This document shows, piece after piece, positions 39,601 through 52,740 of a stretch of DNA of 64,000 nucleotides. The stretch is taken from assembly GCF_020184175.1 (NCBI RefSeq), contig NC_065531.1, forward strand, positions 61,458,806 through 61,522,805, read 5' to 3'. The stretch is from Aphis gossypii. Lineage: Eukaryota; Arthropoda; Insecta; Hemiptera; Aphididae. Made by a program: the position numbers and the translations under genes. The notes under the pieces are model-generated. The model made no database searches and was not told where the DNA came from. It saw only the letters and a list, made by a program, of their open reading frames with translations. The stretch's first letter is position 1. Each line of letters begins with the position of its first letter.

Positions 39601-42600
39601 CAATATAATAAACGATGTAATATACAAAAACGTTCGGAATAAAAAAAATTTAACATTACTTTGTAATGAACATTAAACATCCGGATGAACTTTTTTTCAG
39701 GGTAAATAATTATTGAACAACGCAAAAAAGTAAAGATTTGTTAATGCATTTTTAACGTATAAAAAGGTCGCTGGCACTGCCGCTTCAGATATTACATAAT
39801 TTAATATTTTAAGTTCAAAATCGTATTTTGTTATTACATTTCACTTGTAATTTGTAAATATATGTAGGTATATGCAGAGTATGGATCATTGGACGTACTA
39901 CGCTTTTTTCAGACAAAATATTTTTATTTAATTTTTCAAACATAAATAATTATTCTATATTTGACTAATTTTAATTTAGCATAAATTATAATATAAAATA
40001 TATATGAAATAAAAATAAAATTGTCTACTTCTATTATCCCAAAGATATTTAAATGTTCTTTTTTTCATAACGGATAAAACGAATTTTAAATTTCATCCTG
40101 AGTAATAAAATAATTGTTTTAAATGTTTTAATATAATACTATGATTAATTAATTATCCACGTACATTTTTTTAAATAGATTATGCCAAATACATAGATTT
40201 TTATCAAAAATGTCATAACCTATTCATTTAAGAAATCAAAAATCGTATTCAAATATTATTATTTATTTATTTTATTTTTAATTTTATGTACAATATTAAG
40301 TTTCTGATTTTAGTTTTGAAATAATATGAAATGACATTGATTAGAAAAATATATATGAACATTCCAACTTTTAACCCTAATATAAAGTAATTTTATTTTG
40401 CTTATTTTAATTATAATATCAATAATTAATTTACAAAACCCACTGTGGATAAAATAAAATATGATTGAACCCCCAAATTGTGTTTAAAAATAAACGTATC
40501 CAAATACCAAAATTCCATTTATATAAATTATGTTTACATTGAATAAAGGTTCATACAGATTTATACAACCTGAATCAATTACAAACATTTTAATTCGAGC
40601 TTGAAAACGATACTACATATGTTATCCAAGTAATAATGTATTTTTTTTTTATTATTATTAAAATGTTCCATTCATCACAAATAAAAAATTCTACAACCTA
40701 CAAAATGTATTAGTTAGGTTAAAATATAGATAAAATAAGTATTATCAAATTTATTAACATTTCTTCTTCGAAAAAAAATAATAAACATTTGGTTTATACT
40801 TAAAGATTTGTAATAACGACTATTTTTTTTTAAAATAAATGAAATAATTAAAAATTATTTAAATAATAAATCATTGTAATAAAACGTATCGTTAATCAAT
40901 TTTACAAATATAAAATAATAATATCCATACATAAAATATTATAACACAACGTGTAAATTGTAAGAGTAATGAATAAGAATCCAAAGGGGAAATTAATTTT
41001 AAAATAGTTGTAGATACCTATAAGTCAACATGTTCGTAACTGCGTTCTAAATTCATTAAATTAAATGCGTTGTGCTTGAAGACGAATCGCGTCACTAAAC
41101 AAGAATTTATAGTCATAGTAATATGGACACATCAATGAACGCATACATATCGTTTAAAATAACCAACAAGTAAAGAACGCAACTAGGAAATGTAATGTAG
41201 AAAAACATTTCGTACGGAAAAGGGCATAATATATGAAATAGCATTATTATACAACTGTATGTGTGAATAATGAATATTATATAAATTAAGTTTTTAAACT
41301 ATTTTAATTTTTTTTTTTAAGATTATTATTACCTACAAAATATATTTGTCTAGAAAGAATGACAAGTTATAATTGCTTATTGTATAGTTTTTACAGTATT
41401 AATCATAATTATAATTTAAACACTATAATAAAAGTTTTACACACTGCAATTATTTTCTCTCCTTTAACTCATACTGAACTTTGAAAATTGAAATTTTTCG
41501 TTTGGGAACTAGATGCGTATAAATATTTTTGAAAGAAGTTTAGACTAACTAACCTAACTATATAAACATAAACAATAAATACTTACGACCTACAATAAAA
41601 TTGCACTACTGAAATATTTGTTTTTCTTAATTTAAGCGAAATTTATGAATTTCTAGCATATACTGTAATGATTTAATTTGTAATTTTCAACATTTAGTTC
41701 TTTTTGGGTCAGATTCACACTGACTTCACATTAGTATTCAAACTAACTTAAAGTATGTAGTTAAAAATTTCATCACTGGAATAGAATATTCTTAAAATAA
41801 ATTATCTCTTGAAAAATTAAAGATAACTATCCCTGTGGCCCTAAATTTATTATTGAAACACGCAGACACGATAAATCACGTTTTCAATTTCCCTTACCTT
41901 TTTATTTTAATGTTGGATAGATATAGTAGTTAAACCGGATAAAACACAACATATTTGAATGAGAATATTATTTAAATTTTTAGTAAAATAAAACAACCAC
42001 ACGACCGTCAACAGAAAATATTTCCTTACTAAAATATATATAAATACCTAACTACATACATTTTATAATGTATGTAATACATATATATTGATAAACAGCC
42101 ATTTTAATTTTTTATTTCTAGAAGATAATAAGGATTACATTATAATTTAAGGTATCCCCTTTTCTAACCTTTTCTGAGATGAAAATTTGAATTATCTAAT
42201 ATATTATATAATTATTAATTCTATGTGCATTTATAAATACAATCAAGTTTTTATATAGCTTTCTTTATGTTTCAAAAAGTATATAATTAACATTGTATTT
42301 TAAATAAAAAAAATATATTACGCATAAATATTACTAAACTAATTAACTGCATATAAATGTGTTTAGTACAAAACTACCCATGCGGCTATGTAACTTCTAT
42401 AATTTTATCAACTCTCAAATAACATTTATTTGATAAGTTATAACTTATTACATAGTTTTAGTTTATTCAAACGTTAAATTAAAAGATAAATGTTTAAGTA
42501 ATCAAATATGGGCACAATAAAAAATGTATTACTTATAAATAAACTTGGTCAAAATATATAAGTTCTTATATTGTCTTGAACCAGTAATATCTAACAGCAT

Positions 42601-44939
42601 TTAGTCAATATGATCTAGAATAATTTAATCGTTAAAATTAATTATTAATAAAAGCAATTTTACCTTTCACATCGGAAAATTCGAATCACAATTAATTAGA
42701 GTAAAGTTCAACGGACATTATCTTTAAAATAAATACGTTTAACTAAGGTTACTTTGATACCAATGTAAAACAACATAAAAATAAAATTAAAATATTTTTG
42801 TGGTTATAGATTTAAAAATATTTATTCTGGGATATTATATATTATCTTCTAGAAATATTATAAAATTATATTTAATCTTAGAAAATATGCAATAAAGTGT
42901 AAATAAGCACTCATTTAACTATATTAAATAGGGTTGTATGTATTACGAGTACTAAGCCTTAAGGATAAAGTCAGGAAATTTCTCAGTAGGCTAATGGTTG
43001 TACACTAAACAAATGCATACCGATATTTAATGCATTTTATATTTAATTTATGCAGTGATGGGTATTTGAATATATCGGCCAAATGTGTGTTTTTAATTTT
43101 TCCAATTACCTACGAATACAAAAATAACCGTATAAGCGATCAATAAAACTAAAATTTAATTTTTCAAAAAGGTGGTTTTAAAATCACGATAGTTTTTATT
43201 TTTTGGCGTATTTGTATTAATTTATTAAAATTAAATGTCAACTAGAATATACCAAAACTTGTAATAACTAAAACTGTGGAAAATAAATAATAATAGTATA
43301 TTAATTTTATTTTTGCTCATCTGTTGTTTTTTTTTTTTACCCCAGAGTAATGAAAAAATATAAAATTCTCGTACAAATGATACGTTTTAAATATGAGACC
43401 AACATACAAATATACTTTAAGAGAAAATAATAATTTATAAGCAATACAATCAATATGCTACATTAAGATACTAAATGATAAATCAAGTTTAGTTTATGTA
43501 CTTAAAATCTAAATTAAGAAAAATATTTCAATTTTAGATTCTTAGATGAACAATATGTATGTATATTTGTATTGGTTTAAAATAAGATTAAGAGTATTAT
43601 TTTTGAAGGAAGAATATTTCAGAAATTATTAAATAAAAACATATTAAATTAAATAAAGTAATAAAGTATAATAATACTTTTGATGTGAGTAAAGTGGTTA
43701 ACTAATAAAAATTAAATCAAAATTGTATTAATTAAATTATGTTAGTAGCCATATAAGTCTGTTTTAATAGTATTAATTGACCAATAGAATTTTACTTTTA
43801 TAAAAACAGTTTAACAAGTTTTAGTTAAAATATAATGGACTAATAACGGGAATTGTATATGCAATTTGAATTTCTAAGACCAAACCAACCGTACAAAAAT
43901 AATTTCACAGATTTTCTGATAGTTTTCGAAATAAAATTGTCAACCAAATGTTTCTTCAACTATATATGTAAGCACTATTCATAAAAAAACACTTAACTAT
44001 TTTTGAGTTTACTATTTTTTCTCAATCGTTCCTTGAATGCACAATGATCTCACACTCGCATATACAATATATTTGAATTTATATCGTTCCTTTAGTATTA
44101 AGACTGTATTAAAACATTGTATGGTATTTAATTATACCTAGAAAAACGGACTTGTCTAAATCGGTAGAGGTCAGACGCAAACTACTTAGTAAAGATCATA
44201 ATATAGACATTTTATATAATATATATATAACCATTAAAGGAAATATAATATGCACATTGTACACAGTTACTACGGAGGAGGATAATGGGTAATCGTGGTT
44301 GTATAAAACTCTTCCATAATCCATAACACATAATGATAATCTACGTAGATTGAACGACAATTTTTAAAATGTTTCATAAACTATAAATAATCAACTTAGA
44401 ACAAAATAAGATATTACTATTAAAAAAAAAAAATACACACACACACAAAAAATCATAAAATTATTGTTCCGACATTTTTAAATATTGTAGACTCCCAATA
44501 TAACTATAAAATTGTATACGAATCCAATTCTACGGTTCTACTTTAAAAATATTTTGCTAAATGTAAGACAAACATAACAAAATATTAGTTTACCATTTAG
44601 AACAATCAACATTTATTTAATCACTGATTAAAATAAAATACCAATTGTATAAACTACCTAAATGTATCAGTTACTGATTTAATGCACTATAATGTTATAT
44701 ATTATAATAATATTTAAAAAATAAATAAATTCCATTCTTATGACTGATTGATTTAAAAAGAATTATTATTCGTCTTAAATTTATTTTTAGAATGTAATTA
44801 TAATAATAATAAAAGCACAAACATTTAAAGTTACAGAAGGAAGTTGAAAACAAAAATATAGTTTTAATTTCGAATTTATAATACGTAATTTATAGTTCAA
44901 GAAAAAAACCTTTAAAATATTTATGTATACAAGCGAAAC
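36627..44939. other. Long AT-rich gene-free stretch
   Basis: No supported exon. GC-richer spots near 36740-37100 and 37200-37920 have only ambiguous short frames. A weaker ratchet-like CAG|GTACAT occurs on the minus strand at 37581/37580 after a TTTCTGTA tract. The region probably belongs to one or more long introns. Confidence 0.4.
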
Positions 44940-45200
44940 GTTTGGAATAAATTTGAAATTTAAATCTCATCCAGCCGGTTTCACAATATCAAAATATAAA
45001 TTCAATTAGTAGCAGTCCTGCGAGAGGATTATAATATTTCTGAGCGACCAACTCCATCAATCTACCCCGGATATTATCGAAATCTTACGGTGTATTCAAG
45101 ATTCATTCTTATTGACCCCGTTACGTCGAGTTTCGACTGTTCGTTCCGTTGATTAAATACAGCCACCGGACGGAATGTATTAATATTTAATGAACCGCAT
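44940..45200. other. GC-richer CpG-containing block without ORF
   Basis: About 40-45% GC in a background near 22-25%. All frames contain stops, so a conserved non-coding (regulatory) element is more likely than an exon. Confidence 0.25.
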
Positions 45201-47800
45201 TAAAGAGCAGTAGGAATGGCAGGAAATAATCGTTTAATTAGTCATTACACTCATACTAAGACTAGTTGAAAACGCAAATCGAGCTACTGACACCGCAATA
45301 CGTACTGTGTCACTCAAGATTTTCCAGTTATCTGAAGTCAAAACCTATTTTAGAAAATTGTATGATAACTGCACGCAGAAGCGATGCAATGATGATAAGT
45401 GATGACACACTTTACTATCTTTAGGACTACGTAGTTAGTATACGAAAAATCAATTTATCATTAGAATTAGAATCTTACAATTAAACACACAAAACGATAT
45501 GAAGAGTTCCTTATTTTGAGTGCGTCATATCTAGTAGGGGAGGGTGAGTCGATAGATAATTTCTTTAAAAGATATAATACAAATATTGAAATATAAATGA
45601 TAAAAATGACAATAATAATTTTAAAATTAGTTAATAAGTTTTAACAAGAGGACACTGAAGTTGCATATTATATGTATTGTTTTCATACTACTCAAAACTT
45701 AGGTATGTTTAACTAGCTTTAAAATAAACCTTTAAAATTTAAATACCAATAAAATCACGAGATTATGATTAAATAATATTTTAACCTTTAAATTTGAATA
45801 TGTTGAAAGTTTATAAGACAAAGACAATTCATGTGGCATCCCCTTAAAGTATTAAATATTATATTAATTTCCATTGATAGTTATATGGTTAATTTTAAAA
45901 ATAATAACGCACTAAAAAGTCTTTGGAAAAGTGTTGATTTTTATTATTTGAAAACACATATTAATTTGAAAACAGGGGAGGATTTCAGAAGCTATTTGAC
46001 ATTTACTATAATTAGGACTGTGAATTTGTAGGAAAATACCCTAGCTATAATAATTTCAACACTCCCGAAAAGGCAAATTGGTAGAGTCTAACCTTAACGC
46101 ATACGCATATAGCTATAACATACTCACTACCACTTTACCGTTACTTGTGGTGAATAGGAAATGAAATTTAGGCAAATAGAAAATCGAAACAATGGTTTAA
46201 TAACGTCAACTGTCATTTATAACGTTTTGGGATAAATTCGGAAAACCGTAACGTCAACCTCTCCCGCCCAGCGTTCTCACGAAACAAAAAAGCTATTGAA
46301 ACTCTTGTGCCAGCAGTTCATATGGCAAATGAAAAAAAATGCATGCGCAGTGTATCCGAAAGCAGAGAGACGCATACAATTTAAACACATCACGATGAGC
46401 TTTCGTATTGAATACGTTTCGTTTATGTATATTATAACACAAGCACGGTCGTGCTGATGAATATGTTAGAAAAGTGAAATTCCTATTTATAGTTTTTTAT
46501 GATAACAGTGGAAATATATATTGTTCACTTGACCGTTGTAGCAAAAAGCTAGATTAAATAACACATTTTGTTAGTTCATACAACACACGCGTTATATACT
46601 TATAATATTAATAAATTGCCAAACAGTTTCAATACGATCAAAATAAATGTGCAGCAACGTTAACATATAAACAAATACAATTAAAGAAAATGATTAATTA
46701 ATATGCACAAACTCTTTTCGTTATTTTTATTATTTATTATTATTTTATTTGCGTTTTGCAGCGACTATATCTCTAGTATACAAATATATGCGTTCGTGCA
46801 AACAACTCGTCCCAGTCGATCTTCGTGGGAAAAAATGCATTATATTATGTATGTAGAAGCTTTACTTTACTGTGATTTTATACCATTCATAATTGACGGA
46901 GATATACTCGTATATAATTCGTATGCATTTATATATATTCAAGTAGTAAAAATATAAGGACACGGCATTTAATTAAAATATATGCCACATATACAGGAAC
47001 GGACAATGGAATAGGGTACCTAAATAAAATATATATATATATATATATATTATATGTAGTCGTAGACAACTACTGTAGAAAGTACACAACTCGTGTGTAC
47101 TTCAGAACATAAGTGCAAAATTTAATTTAAAAACAAACGAACGAACTTTTTCGTCTACATCTAACATAAACACATCGCAAGTGTAGACATTGTGTAGGTA
47201 TGACCATATGATGGGACTTCCCAAAATATATATATATATGCATTCAATAAACACTGTTAAGATAAAAATAATAAAATTGGTGTAAGTACCAACAATAATA
47301 TGAAAGTTTATGTTAAAAAAAACACATAGTTCAAGTGAAAGTCGCAAATACTATGAAAACAATATAACTGATGGTCACCTATATATTCTTAGCGCTTAAA
47401 TAAGCCGTATTTTACTGCCTATTCGACAATTAGGTCTGCTCAATAATCCTTGAGTTGTTATAGATACATGTCATATCCTTCAGGTATCGTAAAGAAAACT
47501 ATCTATACTTAATACCACATATCTGCATACATTAGAGTACGTTAATGAAAATTTAAATATTTATACTTACATATATGATTCGTATATATAAAAGAAACTT
47601 TTCCAATAACAGTTATAAAGAAATTATATTCCAGGAGTAAGTGGAAACCTTACAAACATAACAATTTAATCAATCTTACATAATGGGAATAAACTAACGC
47701 ATCAATCACACGTGGGCGATAAAAATTCATCCGTTAAACATAAGATAAATTTTCTTATAAATAATTATACTCACAATTTATGTGTGTGAATATAAATGCT
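45201..47800. other. Gene-free stretch
   Basis: A GC-richer patch at 46230-46400 has no useful frame. Short ORFs at 45831-46031 and 46703-46957 are AT-biased and look fortuitous; the latter begins with a hydrophobic stretch. TATATTCCAG, then GA, then GTAAGT occurs on the plus strand at 47633. Confidence 0.4.
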
Positions 47801-47815
47801 ATAACACCAACAGAA

Positions 47816-47840
47816 ACTCACCTGTAACAAAATAAAAACA
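47816..47840 (-). other. Candidate recursive-splicing (ratchet) site
   Basis: The minus strand reads a T-rich tract, then TTTTGTTACAG directly joined to GTGAGTTT (junction 47822/47821). That is a 3' splice site and a consensus 5' splice site with no exon between them, as in ratchet points that remove long Drosophila introns in steps. It lies in a region without exons on the minus strand, upstream of the exon at 30272-30377. Confidence 0.45.
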
Positions 47841-49490
47841 AAATTATAAATTAACAATGAATTTTTGACACTAAAACAAAAATACTAATTTAAATATTGT
47901 CAATATTGAAATGATTTAAGTTACAATACGAATAATGGAGTAAAATATAAAATTAAATAATAACTATTATCAGAATAACATAAAATGTACACAATATTAT
48001 ATTATTATTGAAACTTATTTCACACCACATAAAAAAAAATACTTTTATCATTCAAACAACAAAAAGCGCTTTGTATATTTATAGGTAAAATAAACAAATT
48101 GTTGAAGGTAAAAGAAATATTTTTGTAAATTAACACTAATACTTCAAACTTAAATATAATTTAATAAAATACTTCTCGAAACTTATTTTATGGAAAATTA
48201 CTCATAAAAAACAGTATTTAAATGTCTGCGTACTTAGCTATATATAAAGAACTTGGGTACTTTGGTGTATGGAAGATATTATATTATACGAGGCCAATAG
48301 TTGCTATATGAGGTCAAGTTTTTATTAGTGACACACTAGCCTCAAAACATTTGTTCAATATTGACTACACTTTGCGCAGGGTATATGACCTAGTTTTTCG
48401 CCATTTATAAACTATAGTATGTGCCTATATAATATTCAACAACGTGTTATTGAAATTAGCAATCGGGTATGAAATAGTTTATACGGTTAGGTTACGATGA
48501 GAAATTTAAAGACAAAATGGAATCATCAAATCATATTTAAAATATATTTTATTTAATAAAATTCACATTAGGAGCAGTGTACTATATACACAGAAGTGTT
48601 TTCCAACATATGGGTCGTAACCGGACGTTGGATCTCTACATTTTTGTTCATAGGTCACAGGCAAATTTTAAGATAAAAAAACAATAAAAAATAAAATCAT
48701 ATTATTATAGCAGTAGTAGTTATTCCAGTAAATATATAACAATACAACTAATTTTTTTTATGGATTGTGGTAGAAGATAGGTTAAATCGATTCACAACAT
48801 CAAAAAAGTTGGGAAATATTACTATATACAAGGTATTTCACCAGGTGTTTTTCCATAATATATCCACTCTCCACCCAACTAACCTTAAAAACTTGATCAT
48901 TTAAATATTTAACGAAGTTTAATAATTCGTCTTTTAAAATAAGAACATAAATTATACCTTCTGAATAGGTTATTTCAGATATTCAAGCAACAAAAAAACC
49001 ACAATGTTAATATTTTTATTTTGAATTTTGAACAACCAAAAAATACGTATACATACGTTGGTAATAAACATACAATCTTAAACATTAAAATTCTTTACAT
49101 TTTAATTATTATAAGGGGAAAAATATAAAATAAAACGCTTTGCGGTGCACTATTATACGAGTAATACCTATATCGTACAGACTATAAAGTATATTAGAAT
49201 AAGGATAAAGTATTACATATTATATTATTATAATGGAGTGGGAGAATAAAAACATGCACAATAATTTTAACGCAATATTTTTTTCTAAACATACAGTATA
49301 ATGTTTAACTATCAGACATTTGAATGTATATATACATAATAACAACCAGCTCCATTTTTGGCCAGATCGAACGCCACCAATAAAACCTCAAATACTACAT
49401 ATACCTACAAACATATAATATTATATATCATCAGGTTTTTATCAGTGTTTTTGAACCACAAACACATAATGGACCGTGCACGTATTTCCG
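47841..49490. other. AT-rich gene-free stretch
   Basis: Nothing supported. Confidence 0.5.
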
Positions 49491-50340
49491 CACACTAGGT
49501 TTCCTGTTTCAGTTTAGGGGATGAGGAGGGAAGTTTAAAAGGCAAAAATGGCGTTTTATTTATACGCAACGGAAATCACGAGTTTTCGCACACGCACACC
49601 TGCGAATATACGCAAAAGTTTATATACACATTACACATACACACAACCACAATCCGATACTAATCATTATGTACATAATATATATCAGTGTACCGGACGT
49701 TTCATAGTTTTCAATACGAATTTAGACTTACGTATTATATATATAATACATATATCAATCCGTCACCCTATCCTGCTCTCGAGACAATCTTCATGTCAAT
49801 GTATTATATGGCCCAGTCACGGCATTTGCTCAAAAAAGACTCTAATCATAAAAATATGCGCGATTAAACGAATGGTTAGTATATGGTGGTTGTAGATGAG
49901 TAAAGGGTGAAAAGGGCGCTGAGGGGGTGAGACCTCACGCGCGCGGTCGGCGATGACCGAGAAAGATTTAAAGGTTGGAATTTTGCCCGGAAACGTATAT
50001 TGTATAAGGGATGAGTCGACTGAACGGGATCGTCTTCGGCTTCATCGTCGACATAGTCGCCGGCATCGTCGCCGTCGCTGCAGTCGTCGGTGGAACTCGG
50101 CCAACAGATTTGCCCCACTGCGACCGGGCTAGGATTATATTTGGCAATTTCCGGAGATAAAGTTTTCGATATATATCTAGATAAAAAGGCATTTTTAAAC
50201 GGTTTTACATGCGGTCGTGTTTGCCGAACAAATTTCATCGAATTTTGTTGGTCTTTTGCACGTGCCTATATAAATATATTTTTTCATAATGTATTATGTA
50301 TGTGTATATAGGTACAATATGACACTAATAAAAGCCAAAA
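49491..50340. other. GC-richer, CpG-containing island with overlapping frames
   Basis: Frames are open on both strands: minus 49876-50238 (acidic centre DDEAEDDP), plus 49548-49895, and a plus 49-codon ORF at 50011-50160 starting MSRLNGIVFGFIVDIVAGIV, with a hydrophobic segment followed by a polar tail. A TCGTCG-type repeat (50030-50095) makes stop-free frames likely, so none is called as a gene. The base composition suits a promoter, enhancer or first exon. Confidence 0.3.
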
Positions 50341-52199
50341 TGTACACGGGAGTGCAAATGTAATATATTTTTTACTTTGCCGCTAGACGGGTTGGATTGA
50401 TTTTTTTCTGGAAAAGTACCTTTCTAGACACAGTATATTATGTATAAATAGCTGCGATTTTTTTTTATCTTTAGTAAACACTTAGCAAAAGAATTGCGAT
50501 CGGTAAAGTATTTATTTGCTATGTGGGAGGAAGACGCGCGTGTGACATTAACACGAATATAATTAATTATTACATCATATTATTCTGCACCTGATTCAAA
50601 ACATACCAATCAACATTAAATAGGTAACAGTATAATAATATTACTGCATTTGTCTACGTTTTAGTTAAATGAACAATCTACAAATAAATTAACAATAATA
50701 CGGTCCGAAACTCAGAACAATGATGAATTGTTAATATATAAATCGTATTACGTAAATTAACGAGAGAATACTGCGTGCATATCACGCGAATGGTTGAGAA
50801 ACATTTTGTAGCCGGCTTGTAGAGATCAGTTTGTCCGTTATCAATTTCTACCAGACTAACTGTCAAAATTATAATATTTATTCGTAGATAACGATTGTGA
50901 CGATAATGGCGGCGCGAGGATAACAGTTATGTGATTGTTACGCCATTGCAGTATACTTTGATTTACCAGATTTACCTATCGTCTGCGGTTCTATATATGA
51001 ACGCGCAATAGAATCAAAGACGATAATACATGTTAAATATTTTTTCGGAAATATATTCGTATATCAGCTTTCAAGACAAAAGTTACGTTATTTGGAAACA
51101 TTGCAGATCTTGTAGCCAAATTTAAAAGTCAAAAATTGAATAGATAAATTGTATACACCTTACAATAACTCACTAAACCTCTAAACGTCTGAGTTTTGGA
51201 TGAGTCCAAATGCATCACCTTAAAACCCGAGTTTGTACATCCAGTATGCCCGTTTGACTGTATGTAGTGATATAAATAGCTTATAAATCGCATTTATGAC
51301 TACTGCGAAAGGATCACCACCACGATACGTATTATCGACAACTATATGCGCTCTGTTTATGTGCATTGCATGTGCTGTGTTTGTCCGCGGCTGTGTGACT
51401 TATATTTTATCGTTTGTCGTGCGATTATCACTATAGCGTTTATAAAATTATGTTTTTATTTTGTATAAATATTTAGTGTTATATCAATACAAATGATTTT
51501 ATATATTTGCATTACCAACGTTATAAATTCAATTCATTGAAACTATAATAATGATGTATTATTTACTCGTACCTATTTTATGGTTGTACTCGTTATAATA
51601 TTACATACCTTACTTATATCTTGAAAAAAAAATATACTATGATACCTAGACTTATTTTAAAGTTCCATTTATATAAGTTTCAAGAAATGTCGCAGTCAGG
51701 CGACTATTTTGTCAACATATTTTGTATTGCGTTTCAGCATGAAGCATAAGACACCTTCACCGCCTTATTAAAGCATTACATATGTATTTCATAATACAAA
51801 TAATCTTAAAATTAAAAATGTCTAGAGATTTTCTAAAACCAACATAATATTATACCAAAATTACACTTTTTTTTTACCCGGAGAGCGATTGTAAAATAAA
51901 CAGATGATAAGCGAGTAGCATTGGTAGAAGCTGATAACTACAAAAAAGAACTGAATAGCTATTCAGATTCTGATTAGCTAGTTATTGTACAAGTTTTAAT
52001 CAAAATCAGTAGGTAGTTCCTACTATAGATATTGTGCAGTTCGGATTTTTTTTTTTAATGAGCTCGGAACTTTGTCAACCTTTTTTGGTAATAAATCACA
52101 AACCAAGTATTTCCGGCCGACAATAAATGTTACGCATGTGCAGTCCACAAAAAAAAAATAAAATAACGTAAAAGATAACATATTATTATATATTTATGG
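50341..52199. other. Mostly gene-free; one imperfect hairpin
   Basis: ATCGTCT....TTCTAT (50983) pairs with ATAGAA....AGACGAT (ending 51025), forming an imperfect stem of 17 positions with 13 matches. A GC-richer patch at 51290-51420 has no frame worth calling. Confidence 0.35.
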
Positions 52200-52740
52200 A
52201 GGAGGAGAAGTTTAAAAAAAATGTGTCGGGTCCGGTCGCGAGAACCGAATTTGTTTTTATAAATCGTTTAGACGTTGTCTGCACAACTCGCAAGCGCGTG
52301 CGTACATATAATAATAATAATAATAATAAGACCTACGAAAACTTATAACCTACACGACGGTGGCAAGAGGAGAGGGTCATATATCATATTAATATAACAG
52401 TTCGAGGCGGCCTTACAAAACTCGTGTGTACCGAACCATACACACGCGTATAATATGTATACATATATATAATATATATTATATTATACGAGCTCTGAGC
52501 ACGCGCCGTGAAATACGTCGTCGTCGCCAATGCCTCCTCCCCAAAAGCTCGAGACTGTGGATTATTATTTCGACGCTATATAAATATATATAATATATTC
52601 TATATACATTTATTAGAAAACACAACGGTGGACGTGAAATACATTCGTTTGCACAGTGACGTTGAATCTGGACGGGTTGAGGGGTACAAATAAGGTGGCA
52701 TTTGTTTACCACCCGTCTTCCAACCACGTCACAATCAACA
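52200..52740. other. GC-richer block, ambiguous short ORFs
   Basis: CpG-containing DNA with short frames on both strands (52479-52745 minus, 52508-52693 plus). Neither shows a motif. An (ATA)n run is at 52308-52328. It is possibly regulatory. Confidence 0.25.
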
